DNA of 64,000 bases from Bacillus subtilis (GCA_021733665.1 JAHREI010000001.1:744001-808000); one strand, 5' to 3'; positions 1-7,695 are shown, counted from the stretch's first letter. Translations and numbers: made by a program. The notes: a model not told the origin generated them from the letters alone.

Positions 1-612
1 TTTGGTGTGCCCGGAACGCCGTTTTGCCTGATTAAAGAGCTGGTGAGGCATGGTGCACGCGGACTGACAATCATCAAAAATGATGCCAATGAAGCCGGTA
101 TGGGGGTCGATTGGCTGCTGGAAAACGGGCAGGTGGAAAAGCTCATTGCCAGCCATATCGGGCTGAACCCCACTGCTGTACGGCTGATGAATGAAGGCCG
201 TATCAAAGTTGAATTTGTGCCGCAGGGTATTCTTGCTGAGCGTATCCGCGTGGCTGGTGCCGGTCTGATGGGCTTTGTAACCGATATCGGTCTTGGAACG
301 CCTTTGGCCGAAGGCAAGCCGCAGGTGACAATTAGCGGTGAGACAGGAGTGCTCGAAACGGCGCTGAAAGCGGACTTCGCACTGCTCCATGCCGAAAAAT
401 CTGATCCGTTCGGTAATTTGCTCTTTGCTGCAACAGCACGCAATTTCAATCCGCTGATGGCTATGGCTGCCAATAAAACCATTGTTGAAGCTGAACAGGT
501 TGTGCCGTTCGGGCAGATTGTACCGGACGCAGTTCACCTGTCCGGTGCCTTTGTGGATCATGTGGCAGAATTGGGCGAATTGCCGGAGGTCTATGATGTC
601 ATCAGACGCTAA
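1..612 (+). CDS. 3-oxoacid CoA-transferase subunit A (5' end outside window)
   Basis: Alpha subunit of a family I (AtoD/ScoA/PcaI-like) CoA-transferase, which with subunit B moves CoA from succinyl-CoA or acetyl-CoA to a beta-keto acid in the cytoplasm. The frame is open from base 1, so the N-terminus, including the beginning of the GxGxxGxP-type loop, lies upstream; the window begins inside that loop (FGVPGTP). The rest is typical: GLTIIKNDANEAGMGVDWLL, an IGLNP block and FVTDIGLGTPLAEGKP. About 203 residues are visible of a usual 215-235. The stop overlaps the start region of the B subunit by a few bases, so the pair is translationally coupled. The thiolase two genes downstream suits a product that is a 3-oxoacyl-CoA. 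Exact acid specificity cannot be read from sequence. Confidence 0.9.
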   Translation, partial: FGVPGTPFCLIKELVRHGARGLTIIKNDANEAGMGVDWLLENGQVEKLIASHIGLNPTAVRLMNEGRIKVEFVPQGILAERIRVAGAGLMGFVTDIGLGTPLAEGKPQVTISGETGVLETALKADFALLHAEKSDPFGNLLFAATARNFNPLMAMAANKTIVEAEQVVPFGQIVPDAVHLSGAFVDHVAELGELPEVYDVIRR

Positions 613-1252
613 AGAACGGATGCTGCGCCGTGCAGCCAAAGATATCTTGTCAGGTATGACTGTCAATTTAGGCATCGGCCTGCCGACAGAAGTGCTGCAA
701 TATGTGGCACCGGATATGCCGGTGTGTCTGCATTCAGAAAACGGCATTGCCGGTGTGGGCCCAAGCCGTTCCTATGACGAGGCTGACCGTAATCTGATTG
801 ATGCCGGTGGTGCTTATGTCTCACGCGTGGCAGGCACGGCATTTTTTGACAGTGCGGTGAGCTTTTCCATCGTCCGTTCGGGGCGGCTGGATCTGACTAT
901 GCTCGGTGCTTTTGAAGTGGCTGCGAATGGCGATCTTGCCAACTGGATCATTCCGGGCAAATTCTCTCCCGGCATGGGCGGCGCTATTGAACTGGCGCAA
1001 AAAGCCCGTCAGGTTGCTGTTGTGATGATGCATACTGACCGCAAAGGTAATCCGAAAATCCTGCCGCAATGCACTTTGCCGCTGACAGCTAAAGGACGGG
1101 TAAACCGGATTTACACGGATATGGCATTGTTTGATGTGCGTGACGGCACATTACATCTGGTTGAAATTGCAGATGGTGTCAGCCTCGATGAACTCAAAGC
1201 TGCAACGGCGGCAGATTTCACCATTCCTGATCACGATCTACCGGTATTTTGA
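596..1252 (+). CDS. 3-oxoacid CoA-transferase subunit B
   Basis: Beta subunit (AtoA/ScoB/PcaJ-like) of the CoA-transferase, 218 aa, the usual size. It carries the catalytic glutamate in the family motif LHSENGIAGVGP (Glu48), which forms the glutamyl-CoA thioester. I chose ATG 596 because GGAGG at 585-589 lies six bases upstream; the adjacent ATG at 593 is also possible but too close to that site. The gene overlaps the end of subunit A. A longer open frame to 482 is just the antecedent reading through subunit A. It is followed eight bases later by an M20 hydrolase and then a thiolase, suggesting one operon that makes and cleaves a 3-oxoacyl-CoA. Confidence 0.92.
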   Translation: MSSDAKERMLRRAAKDILSGMTVNLGIGLPTEVLQYVAPDMPVCLHSENGIAGVGPSRSYDEADRNLIDAGGAYVSRVAGTAFFDSAVSFSIVRSGRLDLTMLGAFEVAANGDLANWIIPGKFSPGMGGAIELAQKARQVAVVMMHTDRKGNPKILPQCTLPLTAKGRVNRIYTDMALFDVRDGTLHLVEIADGVSLDELKAATAADFTIPDHDLPVF

Positions 1253-1260
1253 GGCACGTC

Positions 1261-2550
1261 ATGAGTATCAATGAAACTTCCGTCCTCCATGCTGTTGATG
1301 CGGTTTTTGATCGCGAGGTCGCTTTCCTTGCAGAACTAGTGGGGCACCCGTCTGTTCGGGGTGAAGAACAATCGGCACAGGATTTCATGGCACGGGAACT
1401 GGCGACCAGTGGCTATGAGGTGGATCGCTGGGAAATCGATGTGAATGACATTGCCGGTATGCCGGGTTTCTCTCCGGTGATCGGCAATTATGATAATGCG
1501 GTCAATGTTGTCGGCACATTGCGCAGCCGCACCCGACGTGGTCGCAGCCTTATTCTCAACGGCCATATTGATGTGGTGCCGGTGGGGCCGCTGGATATGT
1601 GGAAGCGCCCGCCTTTCGAAGCCTATGTCGATGATGGCTGGATGTATGGCCGTGGTGCCGGTGATATGAAGGCTGGTCTGGCCTCGAATTTGTTTGCCAT
1701 TGAGGCACTGAAACATCTCGGATTGAAACCTGCAGCGGATGTGTTTTTCCAGTCGGTGGTGGAGGAAGAATGCACAGGCAATGGCGCGCTCGCTTGTTTG
1801 CAGCGTGGCTACCGTGCTGATGCCGCTTTGATCCCTGAGCCGTTTGCCGAGAAGATTGTCTCATCACAGGTTGGCGTTTTGTGGTTTCAGATCCGTCTCA
1901 AAGGTCTGCCGACCCATGTGGCCTATGCAGGCAGTGGTGCCAATGCGATTGAAGCGGCAATTCCGCTGTTTGCAGCTTTGCATGATCTGGAAAAACAGAT
2001 GAATGCACCGCAATGCCGGCATTATGATTATGCCTGCCACGACCATGCACTAAACCTCAATATCGGTAAAATCGTGGGCGGTGACTGGGCAAGCTCGGTT
2101 CCGGCATGGTGTGTGTTTGACGTGCGCATGGGGCTATTTCCGGGACAGAGCATTGATGAACTGAAACAGCGCATTGAACAGGCAATTGCGGAAGCCGCTA
2201 AAAGCCATGCTTTTCTCGCGCAGAACCCGCCGGAGATTGTCTATAACGGCTTTGCGGCGGAAGGCTATTCGCTGAATGAGGACAAGCGTCCGGTGGCGCG
2301 TGAGGCGCTGGACGCCCTTGGCCGTGCGCACAAATTCGTCTCCGGTCAGGAGCTGGAAAAAGAGGCGATCACCGCCACAACGGATGCGCGTTTCTTCGGT
2401 CTTTATGCAGATACGCCTGCATTGGTCTACGGACCGAAGGCCGAGGCTATTCACGGATTTAATGAGCGGGTTGATCTGGAATCCGTTCGCAGAATAACGC
2501 AGTCCACGGCACTGTTTATTGCCGATTGGTGCGGTGTTGAGGAGCTTTGA
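1261..2550 (+). CDS. M20 family deacylase/peptidase (ArgE/DapE-like)
   Basis: Cytoplasmic dinuclear zinc hydrolase of the ArgE/DapE/acetylornithine deacetylase group, 429 aa, expected to cleave an N-acyl or related amide bond. Visible metal-site blocks are LILNGHIDVVPVGP (His102, Asp104), GRGAGDMKAGLASN (bridging Asp135) and SVVEEECTGNG (catalytic and ligand Glu168-170). The C-terminal part has the late zinc histidine region (AIHGFNERV). ATG 1261 is chosen because GAGG at 1251-1254 sits six bases upstream; a TTG at 1249 is less likely. The gene lies between CoA-transferase and thiolase genes, so it may release an amino acid that is then deaminated and thiolysed. The true substrate is unknown; ArgE itself is unlikely given this context. 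Confidence 0.85.
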   Translation: MSINETSVLHAVDAVFDREVAFLAELVGHPSVRGEEQSAQDFMARELATSGYEVDRWEIDVNDIAGMPGFSPVIGNYDNAVNVVGTLRSRTRRGRSLILNGHIDVVPVGPLDMWKRPPFEAYVDDGWMYGRGAGDMKAGLASNLFAIEALKHLGLKPAADVFFQSVVEEECTGNGALACLQRGYRADAALIPEPFAEKIVSSQVGVLWFQIRLKGLPTHVAYAGSGANAIEAAIPLFAALHDLEKQMNAPQCRHYDYACHDHALNLNIGKIVGGDWASSVPAWCVFDVRMGLFPGQSIDELKQRIEQAIAEAAKSHAFLAQNPPEIVYNGFAAEGYSLNEDKRPVAREALDALGRAHKFVSGQELEKEAITATTDARFFGLYADTPALVYGPKAEAIHGFNERVDLESVRRITQSTALFIADWCGVEEL

Positions 2551-3732
2551 TTGACCATGCGTGATGCTGTAATTGTTTCCACTGCCCGCACTCCGATCGG
2601 CAAAGCCTATCGCGGCGGTTTCAACGCCACGCAGGGGCCGGTAATGGCTGCCCATGCGGTCAAGGCCGCGATTGAACGTGCCGGTCTTGAAGGCTGGGAA
2701 ATACAGGATTTCACCCTTGGCTGCGCATTGACCCAAGGCACAAGTGCGGTGAATGCGGGGAGGCATACAATTTTTGCAGCCGATTTGCCGGATCATGTGC
2801 CTGCGGCGACGATTGACCGCCAATGTGCTTCCGGCCTGTCTGCCATTGCTGTTGCAGCGGGGCAAATCCGGCAGGGTGATTATGATGTGACGATGGCAGC
2901 GGGGATGGACAGTATCTCGCTGGTGCAGAATGACAAATGGAACGGCTTGCATTATCGCATCGCAGCGATCCGTGATGGTTATTATATGCCAATGATCGCC
3001 ACGGCTGATCTGGTGGCACGGCGCTATAATATTTCCCGTGATGCTCAGGATGCTTATGCGCTGAGCAGCCAGCAGCGCACTGCCGCAGCGCAAAAATCAG
3101 GGCTTTTTGCCGATGAGATTGTGCCGGTTCAGGCTGAGAAATTGCAGAAAGATGCAGTGAGCGGAGAAGAGAGTAAAGTCAGCGTTACTCTGCAACAGGA
3201 TGAATGCAACCGGCCTGAAACCAGCCTTGACCGCTTAGCAATATTGGCACCGGTGCTGAGTGAGGATTCCACCATTACAGCCGGTAATTCGTCGCAATTA
3301 TCTGATGGGGCGTCGGCCTGTGTGCTGATGTCGGAGCAGGCCGCTGCCGCGCGGGGACTGGCACCACTGGGGATTTTTCGTGGCATGCAGACAATCGGCT
3401 GTGCGCCGGAAGAAATGGGTATCGGCCCTGCACTGGCTATACCACAGCTTCTGAAACATCACGGCCTGACCATGGATGATATTGATCTGTGGGAGATTAA
3501 TGAAGCCTTTGCCTCTCAGCTTGTCTATTGTCGGGATCGTCTGGGGATTGATCCGGACAAGCTCAATGTGAATGGCGGGGCGATTTCCATTGGCCACCCT
3601 TATGGTATGAGTGGTGCCCGTATGGTAGGCCACGCGCTGCTTGAAGGCAGAAGACGTGGTGCCCGTTATGCCGTGGTCAGCATGTGTGTCGGCTGGGGCA
3701 TGGGTGCGGCAGCACTGCTGGAAATTGCGTGA
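2551..3732 (+). CDS. acetyl-CoA acetyltransferase (thiolase family)
   Basis: Thiolase that cleaves 3-oxoacyl-CoA with CoA to acetyl-CoA and a shortened acyl-CoA, or runs in reverse. Nucleophile Cys92 lies in RQCASGLSAIAV, NEAFASQ is conserved, His349 is in SIGHPYGMSGARM, and the second catalytic Cys379 is in CVGWGMGAA, where Trp replaces the usual Gly of CVGGGMGAA. Length (393 aa) is normal. The start may be TTG 2551, which directly follows the stop of the M20 gene and has GAGGAG six bases upstream; ATG 2557 is the alternative with a longer, 12-base spacing. Tight linkage to the CoA-transferase pair indicates a degradative beta-keto acid pathway. Confidence 0.93.
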   Translation: MTMRDAVIVSTARTPIGKAYRGGFNATQGPVMAAHAVKAAIERAGLEGWEIQDFTLGCALTQGTSAVNAGRHTIFAADLPDHVPAATIDRQCASGLSAIAVAAGQIRQGDYDVTMAAGMDSISLVQNDKWNGLHYRIAAIRDGYYMPMIATADLVARRYNISRDAQDAYALSSQQRTAAAQKSGLFADEIVPVQAEKLQKDAVSGEESKVSVTLQQDECNRPETSLDRLAILAPVLSEDSTITAGNSSQLSDGASACVLMSEQAAAARGLAPLGIFRGMQTIGCAPEEMGIGPALAIPQLLKHHGLTMDDIDLWEINEAFASQLVYCRDRLGIDPDKLNVNGGAISIGHPYGMSGARMVGHALLEGRRRGARYAVVSMCVGWGMGAAALLEIA

Positions 3733-3759
3733 TACATTGCGGTAGATGCGGGAGGAAAT

Positions 3760-4257
3760 ATGGCTGTGACAGAGAAGAGTGATTTATCATTCCGCCTTGC
3801 TGTGCGCGAAGATTGCCCTGCAATTCTGGCTGCGTTGAGGTTGCTGGCACAGTCCATCGGTGTCAGCGAGCGCTGTGAAAGCACATTGCAGGATCTGGAA
3901 ATGCATGGCTTCGGTGATAAACCGCAATTTAGGGTCATGCTGGCAGAGACAGACGGCAAAATGGCCGGTATGTGTTTGTATTTTCCGATGTTCTCGACAT
4001 GGCTCGGCAAGCCCGGCTTGTATATTCAGGACATTTATGTCCATGAAGCCTATCGTAATGCAAAGATTGGCGAGAAATTACTGCGCCATGTCAGCCGTAT
4101 CGGACGCGAGGAAGGCTATGCCTATCTGCGGCTGACAGTGGATGAAGGCAATGAGGGCGGTGCGCGTTTCTATAGCAATCACGGTTTTATCCGGTCTGAT
4201 GACGAATATATCTATAAGCTGATCGGTCCGGCTTTTGATGCTTTCTGTGATGCCTGA
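3760..4257 (+). CDS. GNAT family N-acetyltransferase
   Basis: Acetyl-CoA-dependent N-acetyltransferase of the GNAT fold, 165 aa. The central strand and pyrophosphate-binding region reads YIQDIYVHEAYRNAKIGEKL, followed by NEGGARFYSNHGFI, which is typical of motif B. A clear GGGAGGAAAT ribosome site precedes ATG 3760. It is the last gene of the + strand cluster, 27 bases after the thiolase, and is followed by a hairpin. It resembles diamine/amino-acid acetyltransferases of Brucella-group genomes, so it may acetylate an amine substrate or intermediate of the pathway, possibly as detoxification. The acceptor is not predictable from sequence. Confidence 0.85.
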   Translation: MAVTEKSDLSFRLAVREDCPAILAALRLLAQSIGVSERCESTLQDLEMHGFGDKPQFRVMLAETDGKMAGMCLYFPMFSTWLGKPGLYIQDIYVHEAYRNAKIGEKLLRHVSRIGREEGYAYLRLTVDEGNEGGARFYSNHGFIRSDDEYIYKLIGPAFDAFCDA

Positions 4258-4301
4258 TTAGAGCGCCGTGTGCCAGTCTTGGCACACAAAGGTCGCTCTA
4301 A
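4258..4301. terminator. nested inverted repeat between convergent genes
   Basis: Two stacked perfect stems: outer TTAGAGCG (4258-4265) with CGCTCTAA (4294-4301), and inner GTGTGCCA (4268-4275) with TGGCACAC (4280-4287), loop GTCT. It starts one base after the GNAT stop codon, so it probably ends the + transcript. There is no T-run, so a simple intrinsic terminator is not certain; it may equally be part of a dispersed palindromic repeat. Confidence 0.55.
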
Positions 4302-4312
4302 CACTTTAAAAT

Positions 4313-4363
4313 TATAGCATAATTTTATCTTGAACTGATTCAGGTTTAAGGAATTATGCTCTA
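4313..4363. repeat. Rhizobiales-type palindromic intergenic element
   Basis: AGCATAATT (4316-4324) and AATTATGCT (4352-4360) form a perfect 9 bp stem, extended to 4313 and 4363 with one mismatch, around a 27-base spacer with a TTGAACTGATTCAGGTTTAA core. Elements with this layout are widespread in Brucella/Ochrobactrum-type genomes (from memory). The right arm contributes the TAG stop codon (4361-4363, minus strand) of the GntR gene. Confidence 0.5.
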
Positions 4364-5047
4364 GGCATCATCTTTGAAGGACATGACATCGAGAAGAAAT
4401 TGGCAGGCGCTCTGGATTTCATCTGTCAGAAAAGCCTGTGCGGCATCAATGTCGCCGCCTTGCAGCGCATGAATGATTTCACTGTGACGATGCGGAGCAC
4501 GGCTGGTGCTGGCACTGAGCAAAGCCCAGCGGGCCTCCCAGAAAAACGGACTGCGGCGCAACCAGAGGCTTTCAATAAAGCTCAAAAGCAGTTGTGAGCG
4601 TGAGGCGCAGTAAAGTGTCAGCATAAAATCCGTATCTGCCTGACGTACAGCTGCCGGATCACCGGCAAGACGGGCAGCCTCATGCGAGGCAACAAGCGCA
4701 TTAAGTTTTTTATAATCAGAGGCCGTCAGATGCGGGGCCGCCAGCCGCAGTGCCAGCGGCTCCAGCTGTAACCGCATCTGTGTTAGTTCCTGAAATTCCT
4801 GACGGGTGAGGCGCGGCACAAGTGCGGTGCCTGAGGCTGTGGCATCAAGCGCACGCTCATTGATGAGACGGCGCAGTGCTGCCCGCACCGGCATCGGACT
4901 CAGTGATAAGGTTGCGCAGACCCCGCGAATGGATAATTTATCCGCAGGCGAAAAAGAACCGTCAATAATTGCCCGTTTGATGTGCTGATAGGCTTCTTCT
5001 TCCAGCAGGCCGGAGGCGGGTTGAGGTGTCTTGTTCTTATCAGGCAT
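4361..5047 (-). CDS. GntR family transcriptional regulator (FCD-like, degenerate metal site)
   Basis: DNA-binding regulator with an N-terminal winged helix-turn-helix (AYQHIKRAIIDGSFSPADKL ... LSPMPVRAALRRLINE) and a C-terminal all-helical FCD-type effector domain. Start ATG 5047 (MPDKNKTPQ) gives 228 aa; in-frame starts at 5056 and 5089 exist but lack a Shine-Dalgarno. FCD proteins usually bind a metal through Asp and three His; here the first motif is DTDFMLTLY instead of DxxFH and the last His is Glu/Asp-rich (LTDEIQSA), leaving only the central His (RHSEII). It may therefore sense its ligand without metal. It lies directly upstream of the aminotransferase stop in the same direction and probably regulates that cluster. 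Confidence 0.88.
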   Translation of the reverse strand: MPDKNKTPQPASGLLEEEAYQHIKRAIIDGSFSPADKLSIRGVCATLSLSPMPVRAALRRLINERALDATASGTALVPRLTRQEFQELTQMRLQLEPLALRLAAPHLTASDYKKLNALVASHEAARLAGDPAAVRQADTDFMLTLYCASRSQLLLSFIESLWLRRSPFFWEARWALLSASTSRAPHRHSEIIHALQGGDIDAAQAFLTDEIQSACQFLLDVMSFKDDA

Positions 5048-5099
5048 GATTATCATCCGTTTCAGGCTGCGGGATATCTCCCGCAGCAATCTGGATTGT

Positions 5100-6407
5100 T
5101 TAGTGCATCAGAGCCGCTCTGGATGCAACAAACTCTTCAACAGCATTGGTAAAGCGTACCAGATCTTGATCCGTGACCGGCAGGCTCAGCGCTGTCATGC
5201 CGCGACGGGCAATATAGATACCGGCATCAAGCATATCAAAGAAGAACAATTCTTTCAGTGCTTCCTCTCGCGCATCTGACGGATAGGGTGCGGTTATATC
5301 ACCTGTACGGAAGTGCGGTGTTGCCAGTGAACCCATCCCTGCAAATTGCAACGGTACAGTTGCATTTCGGCAAATCTGATTGAGTGTCTCGCGCAGGTTT
5401 TCACCTTTTTCATACAGGCTGTCAGCGGCCTGTGCTGTGAAAATATCGCGCATTGCGGTGATGCCTGCGGCCATGGTCATGACATTATTGTTAAATGTTC
5501 CCGCATGAGAGACCTTGGAGGCAAACAGCTCCATGATTTCCCGTGTTCCGCCAAAAGCACCGAAGCTCATGCCGCCGCCGATATATTTGCCGAGGGTGGT
5601 TAGATCTGGCCGGATATTCAGCCGCTGCTGCATGCCGCCGCTGCTCATGCGCGAGGTCATCACCTCGTCAAAAATCAGCAAAGCGCCGGTTTCCCGTGCA
5701 GCTTCGGCAATGGCCGTGAGGAACTCTTTTTGCGCCGGAAGACAGCCGCCGCTACCCAGCATCGGTTCCACAATAACAGCGGCAAGTTTGTCACCCGCTG
5801 CACGGATTGCGGCAACCGTTCCTTCCGTATCATTGTAATCGCACAGGCGAACTGGAAAAGGTGCGGTTATCGGGCTGCTGCCGCTGACCGGAAAATAGAG
5901 CAGGCTGCCGTGATAGCCGCCGCGAAAGGCTATAATATCGGTGCGACCGGTGGCAACACGGGCAATACTCAACGCAATCAGATTGGCCTCGGTGCCGCTA
6001 TTGGTGAAGCGGATTTTATCAACAGACGGAAAACGGGCGCATAAAATCTGTGCCAGTTCCTGTTCTGCCTCACCAACTGCCGCCAGACTTATGCCCCGTG
6101 CCATAGCCTGATGCAGCGCCTGATGAATGCGCTGCTCCGTATGGCCGAAAAGGCCGGCCGTATATTCACCGCACAGGTCGAGATAATCGTGGCCGTCAAC
6201 ATCACACAAATATGCGCCTTCACCGCTGGCCATAGCAGTCGGGAAAGGCGCGTAGGACAGCACTGTGCGGGTGTTTCCGCCGGGCAAAACCTCCAGAGCC
6301 CGTTGGTGCAACTGCTGACTGCGTGGCCGTTTTTGTGTGTATTTTTCCCGTGCCTCGTCAAGCGCAGTTGCCAGAGAACTATTATGGCCGGTGGTGATGA
6401 TTGTCAT
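5100..6407 (-). CDS. class III aminotransferase, beta-amino acid (beta-phenylalanine) type
   Basis: PLP-dependent fold-type I aminotransferase of the glutamate-1-semialdehyde-aminomutase-like group, 435 aa. Motifs: RFTNSGTEANLIAL, LLIFDEVMTSRM (PLP Asp), LTTLGKYIGGGMSFGAFGG (Schiff-base Lys), SHAGTFNNNVMTMAAG. From memory these blocks and the length match the Variovorax beta-phenylalanine aminotransferase almost exactly, including the arginine in NTRTVLSYAPFP that corresponds to its carboxylate-binding Arg41. HemL is unlikely because the N-terminal block and context differ. Predicted reaction: beta-amino acid + 2-oxo acid to a beta-keto acid, which suits the CoA-transferase and thiolase at 1-3732. 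It is transcribed with the GntR gene (52-base gap). A TGTGATCACA palindrome lies 26 bases upstream of the start. Confidence 0.85.
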   Translation of the reverse strand: MTIITTGHNSSLATALDEAREKYTQKRPRSQQLHQRALEVLPGGNTRTVLSYAPFPTAMASGEGAYLCDVDGHDYLDLCGEYTAGLFGHTEQRIHQALHQAMARGISLAAVGEAEQELAQILCARFPSVDKIRFTNSGTEANLIALSIARVATGRTDIIAFRGGYHGSLLYFPVSGSSPITAPFPVRLCDYNDTEGTVAAIRAAGDKLAAVIVEPMLGSGGCLPAQKEFLTAIAEAARETGALLIFDEVMTSRMSSGGMQQRLNIRPDLTTLGKYIGGGMSFGAFGGTREIMELFASKVSHAGTFNNNVMTMAAGITAMRDIFTAQAADSLYEKGENLRETLNQICRNATVPLQFAGMGSLATPHFRTGDITAPYPSDAREEALKELFFFDMLDAGIYIARRGMTALSLPVTDQDLVRFTNAVEEFVASRAALMH

Positions 6408-6432
6408 TTCATGATCCCATTAATATAATTTT

Positions 6433-6442
6433 TGTGATCACA
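6433..6442. promoter_or_regulatory. palindrome TGTGATCACA, candidate GntR operator
   Basis: A perfect 10 bp palindrome 26 bases upstream of the aminotransferase start, in an AT-rich stretch. It fits the GT...AC dyad preferred by FadR-subfamily GntR regulators, and a GntR gene is the next gene in the same transcription unit, so autoregulation is plausible. Not tested for repetition genome-wide. Confidence 0.4.
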
Positions 6443-6642
6443 TTTTATGTATTTTGAGATATTGTCAAGAGGTGCAAATCTGAGAAATCGTCTGCGTTCT
6501 GCACATTAGCGACGGTAATTCCTGCCATTGACGTTATTTATTTCCATAAAACGCGGCATTATGTTTTGCTATAAATGTTCTTGAGACTGGGCATTGTCTG
6601 TCTCATGATCCGGTTGAGGAGCCGGATTAACGGAGCTTGATA

Positions 6643-6723
6643 ATGAAAAATACGGCTCTGTGTCTGATACTGGAGCCGGAACGGGGCAATTATATTCGCC
6701 TGACAGCCAATGATTTTCTTTGA
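6643..6723 (+). CDS. possible 26-aa leader peptide
   Basis: Short ORF starting ATG 6643 with GGAG (6632-6635) seven bases upstream and ending TGA 6723, immediately before a series of hairpins. The peptide begins MKNTALCLILEPERG and contains no run of one amino acid, so a classical attenuation peptide is not obvious. The good ribosome site and position before terminator-like structures make translation worth considering, but chance cannot be excluded. Confidence 0.35.
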   Translation: MKNTALCLILEPERGNYIRLTANDFL

Positions 6724-6776
6724 AGCCCGCGATGAGCATCATGCGGGAATAATGTCTGCGAGCCTAAGCTACGCAG

Positions 6777-6799
6777 CAGCAATCTTGCTGTGCCTTTTT
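6777..6799 (+). terminator. terminator-like hairpin in leader of binding-protein gene
   Basis: CAGCAA / TTGCTG, a 6 bp perfect stem with a 2-base loop, followed by TGCCTTTTT. It lies 57 bases before the start codon of the binding protein, abuts an alternative stem (CTGCG / CGCAG, 6756-6776), and could act as a transcription attenuator. Confidence 0.4.
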
Positions 6800-6855
6800 C
6801 AAAAGGAAAATCATGTCTGCAGGTACCGGCAACGACCGGATAAAAGAGGTGGAAC

Positions 6856-7623
6856 ATGAAATTGAAACTGATCACTTTGCTGGCGGCGGGAACCGCTTTG
6901 TTCGCCGGTCAGGCTCTGGCTGAAAAGATCAATATTGCGGTCGAGGGAGCCTATCCGCCGTTCAGCTATGTTGACAATGCGGGCAAGCCGGTTGGCTTCG
7001 ATGTCGATATTGCCGAGGCACTGTGTAAGCAAGCGAAACTCGATTGCAATATTGTGACGCAGGAATGGGACGGGCTTATTCCGGGGCTGAATGCGAAGAA
7101 ATATTCTGCCATTGTCGCTTCTATGACGATTACGGATGAGCGTCGTCAGGTTGTGGATTTCACCGACAGCTATTACCGTTCACCAGTGCGTTTTATGGCA
7201 GCTAAAGGTGCCGAATTCGACTTCGCCAAAGGCGGACTGCGCGGCAAAACTATCGGCGTGCAGAGCGGAACGGTTTATGACAAATGGCTGGCGGAAACCT
7301 ATCCCGATGCCGAGGTTCGCAGCTATCCTTCCACAGAAGAACATAATGCCGATCTGATGTCCGGCCGTGTTGATTTGGTTGTGACTGATGCTCTGGCATT
7401 ACTCGGTGGTTTTCTGCAAACTCCCGAGGGTCAGAATTATGATCTGACAGGACCAGATCTGACAGATCGCAGATTGATCGGTGATGGTGTGGGGATCGCA
7501 GTGCGCAAAGGTGATGATGCTCTGCGTGAGACGCTCAATAAAGCGATTACGGCCATTCGTGCTGATGGCACCTATGACAAGATCAACAAGAAATATTTCC
7601 CGATCGACATTTTCGGGCGTTAA
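6856..7623 (+). CDS. ABC transporter substrate-binding protein, polar amino acid type (family 3)
   Basis: Periplasmic solute receptor of the amino-acid ABC family, 255 aa, with a clean signal peptide cut after about residue 22 (LFAGQALA). Family landmarks: EGAYPPFSYVD near the mature N-terminus, GFDVDIAEALC, EWDGLIPGL and SMTITDERRQVVDFTDSYY. The Arg in TDERR is the residue that binds the substrate alpha-carboxylate in LAO/HisJ-type proteins, so an amino acid or amino-acid conjugate is the likely ligand. Ribosome site GAGGTGG precedes ATG 6856. A strong terminator (7645-7683) follows, so the gene appears monocistronic; the permeases it would serve are probably those at 8830-10149. A second, different receptor gene follows. 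Confidence 0.92.
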   Translation: MKLKLITLLAAGTALFAGQALAEKINIAVEGAYPPFSYVDNAGKPVGFDVDIAEALCKQAKLDCNIVTQEWDGLIPGLNAKKYSAIVASMTITDERRQVVDFTDSYYRSPVRFMAAKGAEFDFAKGGLRGKTIGVQSGTVYDKWLAETYPDAEVRSYPSTEEHNADLMSGRVDLVVTDALALLGGFLQTPEGQNYDLTGPDLTDRRLIGDGVGIAVRKGDDALRETLNKAITAIRADGTYDKINKKYFPIDIFGR

Positions 7624-7644
7624 TTAGTTGAGTTGAAGAGGCAG

Positions 7645-7695
7645 GGCGGTGCATGGAACCTGAATTGGTATTCATGCGCCGCCTTTGTTATTTTT
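7645..7695 (+). terminator. intrinsic terminator after first binding-protein gene
   Basis: GGCGGTGCATG (7645-7655) pairs with CATGCGCCGCC (7673-7683), 11 bp with one T-G wobble, 17-base loop, followed by TTTGTTATTTTT. Located 21 bases after the receptor stop codon. Confidence 0.8.

Larger units (their letters stand above)
6408..6855. other. 448-base divergent intergenic/leader region
   Basis: Contains the promoter region of the minus-strand aminotransferase (AT-rich 6418-6470 with the 6433 palindrome) and a long leader for the + strand binding-protein gene. The leader holds a 26-codon ORF (6643-6723), a hairpin at 6726-6747 (CCCGC / GCGGG with ATGA / TCAT, one bulge), CTGCG (6756-6760) pairing CGCAG (6772-6776), and CAGCAA (6777-6782) pairing TTGCTG (6785-6790) followed by a short T-run (6795-6799). 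No known riboswitch class was recognised. Confidence 0.6.

Noticed and set aside
482-592. N-terminal extension of CoA-transferase subunit B
   Set aside because: Lies within subunit A; a proper ribosome site sits before ATG 596.
5100-6407. Annotation as glutamate-1-semialdehyde aminomutase (hemL)
   Set aside because: Motifs such as LTTLGKYIGGGMSFGAFGG are shared, but the N-terminal block, the arginine in NTRTVLSYAPFP and gene context fit beta-amino acid aminotransferases better.
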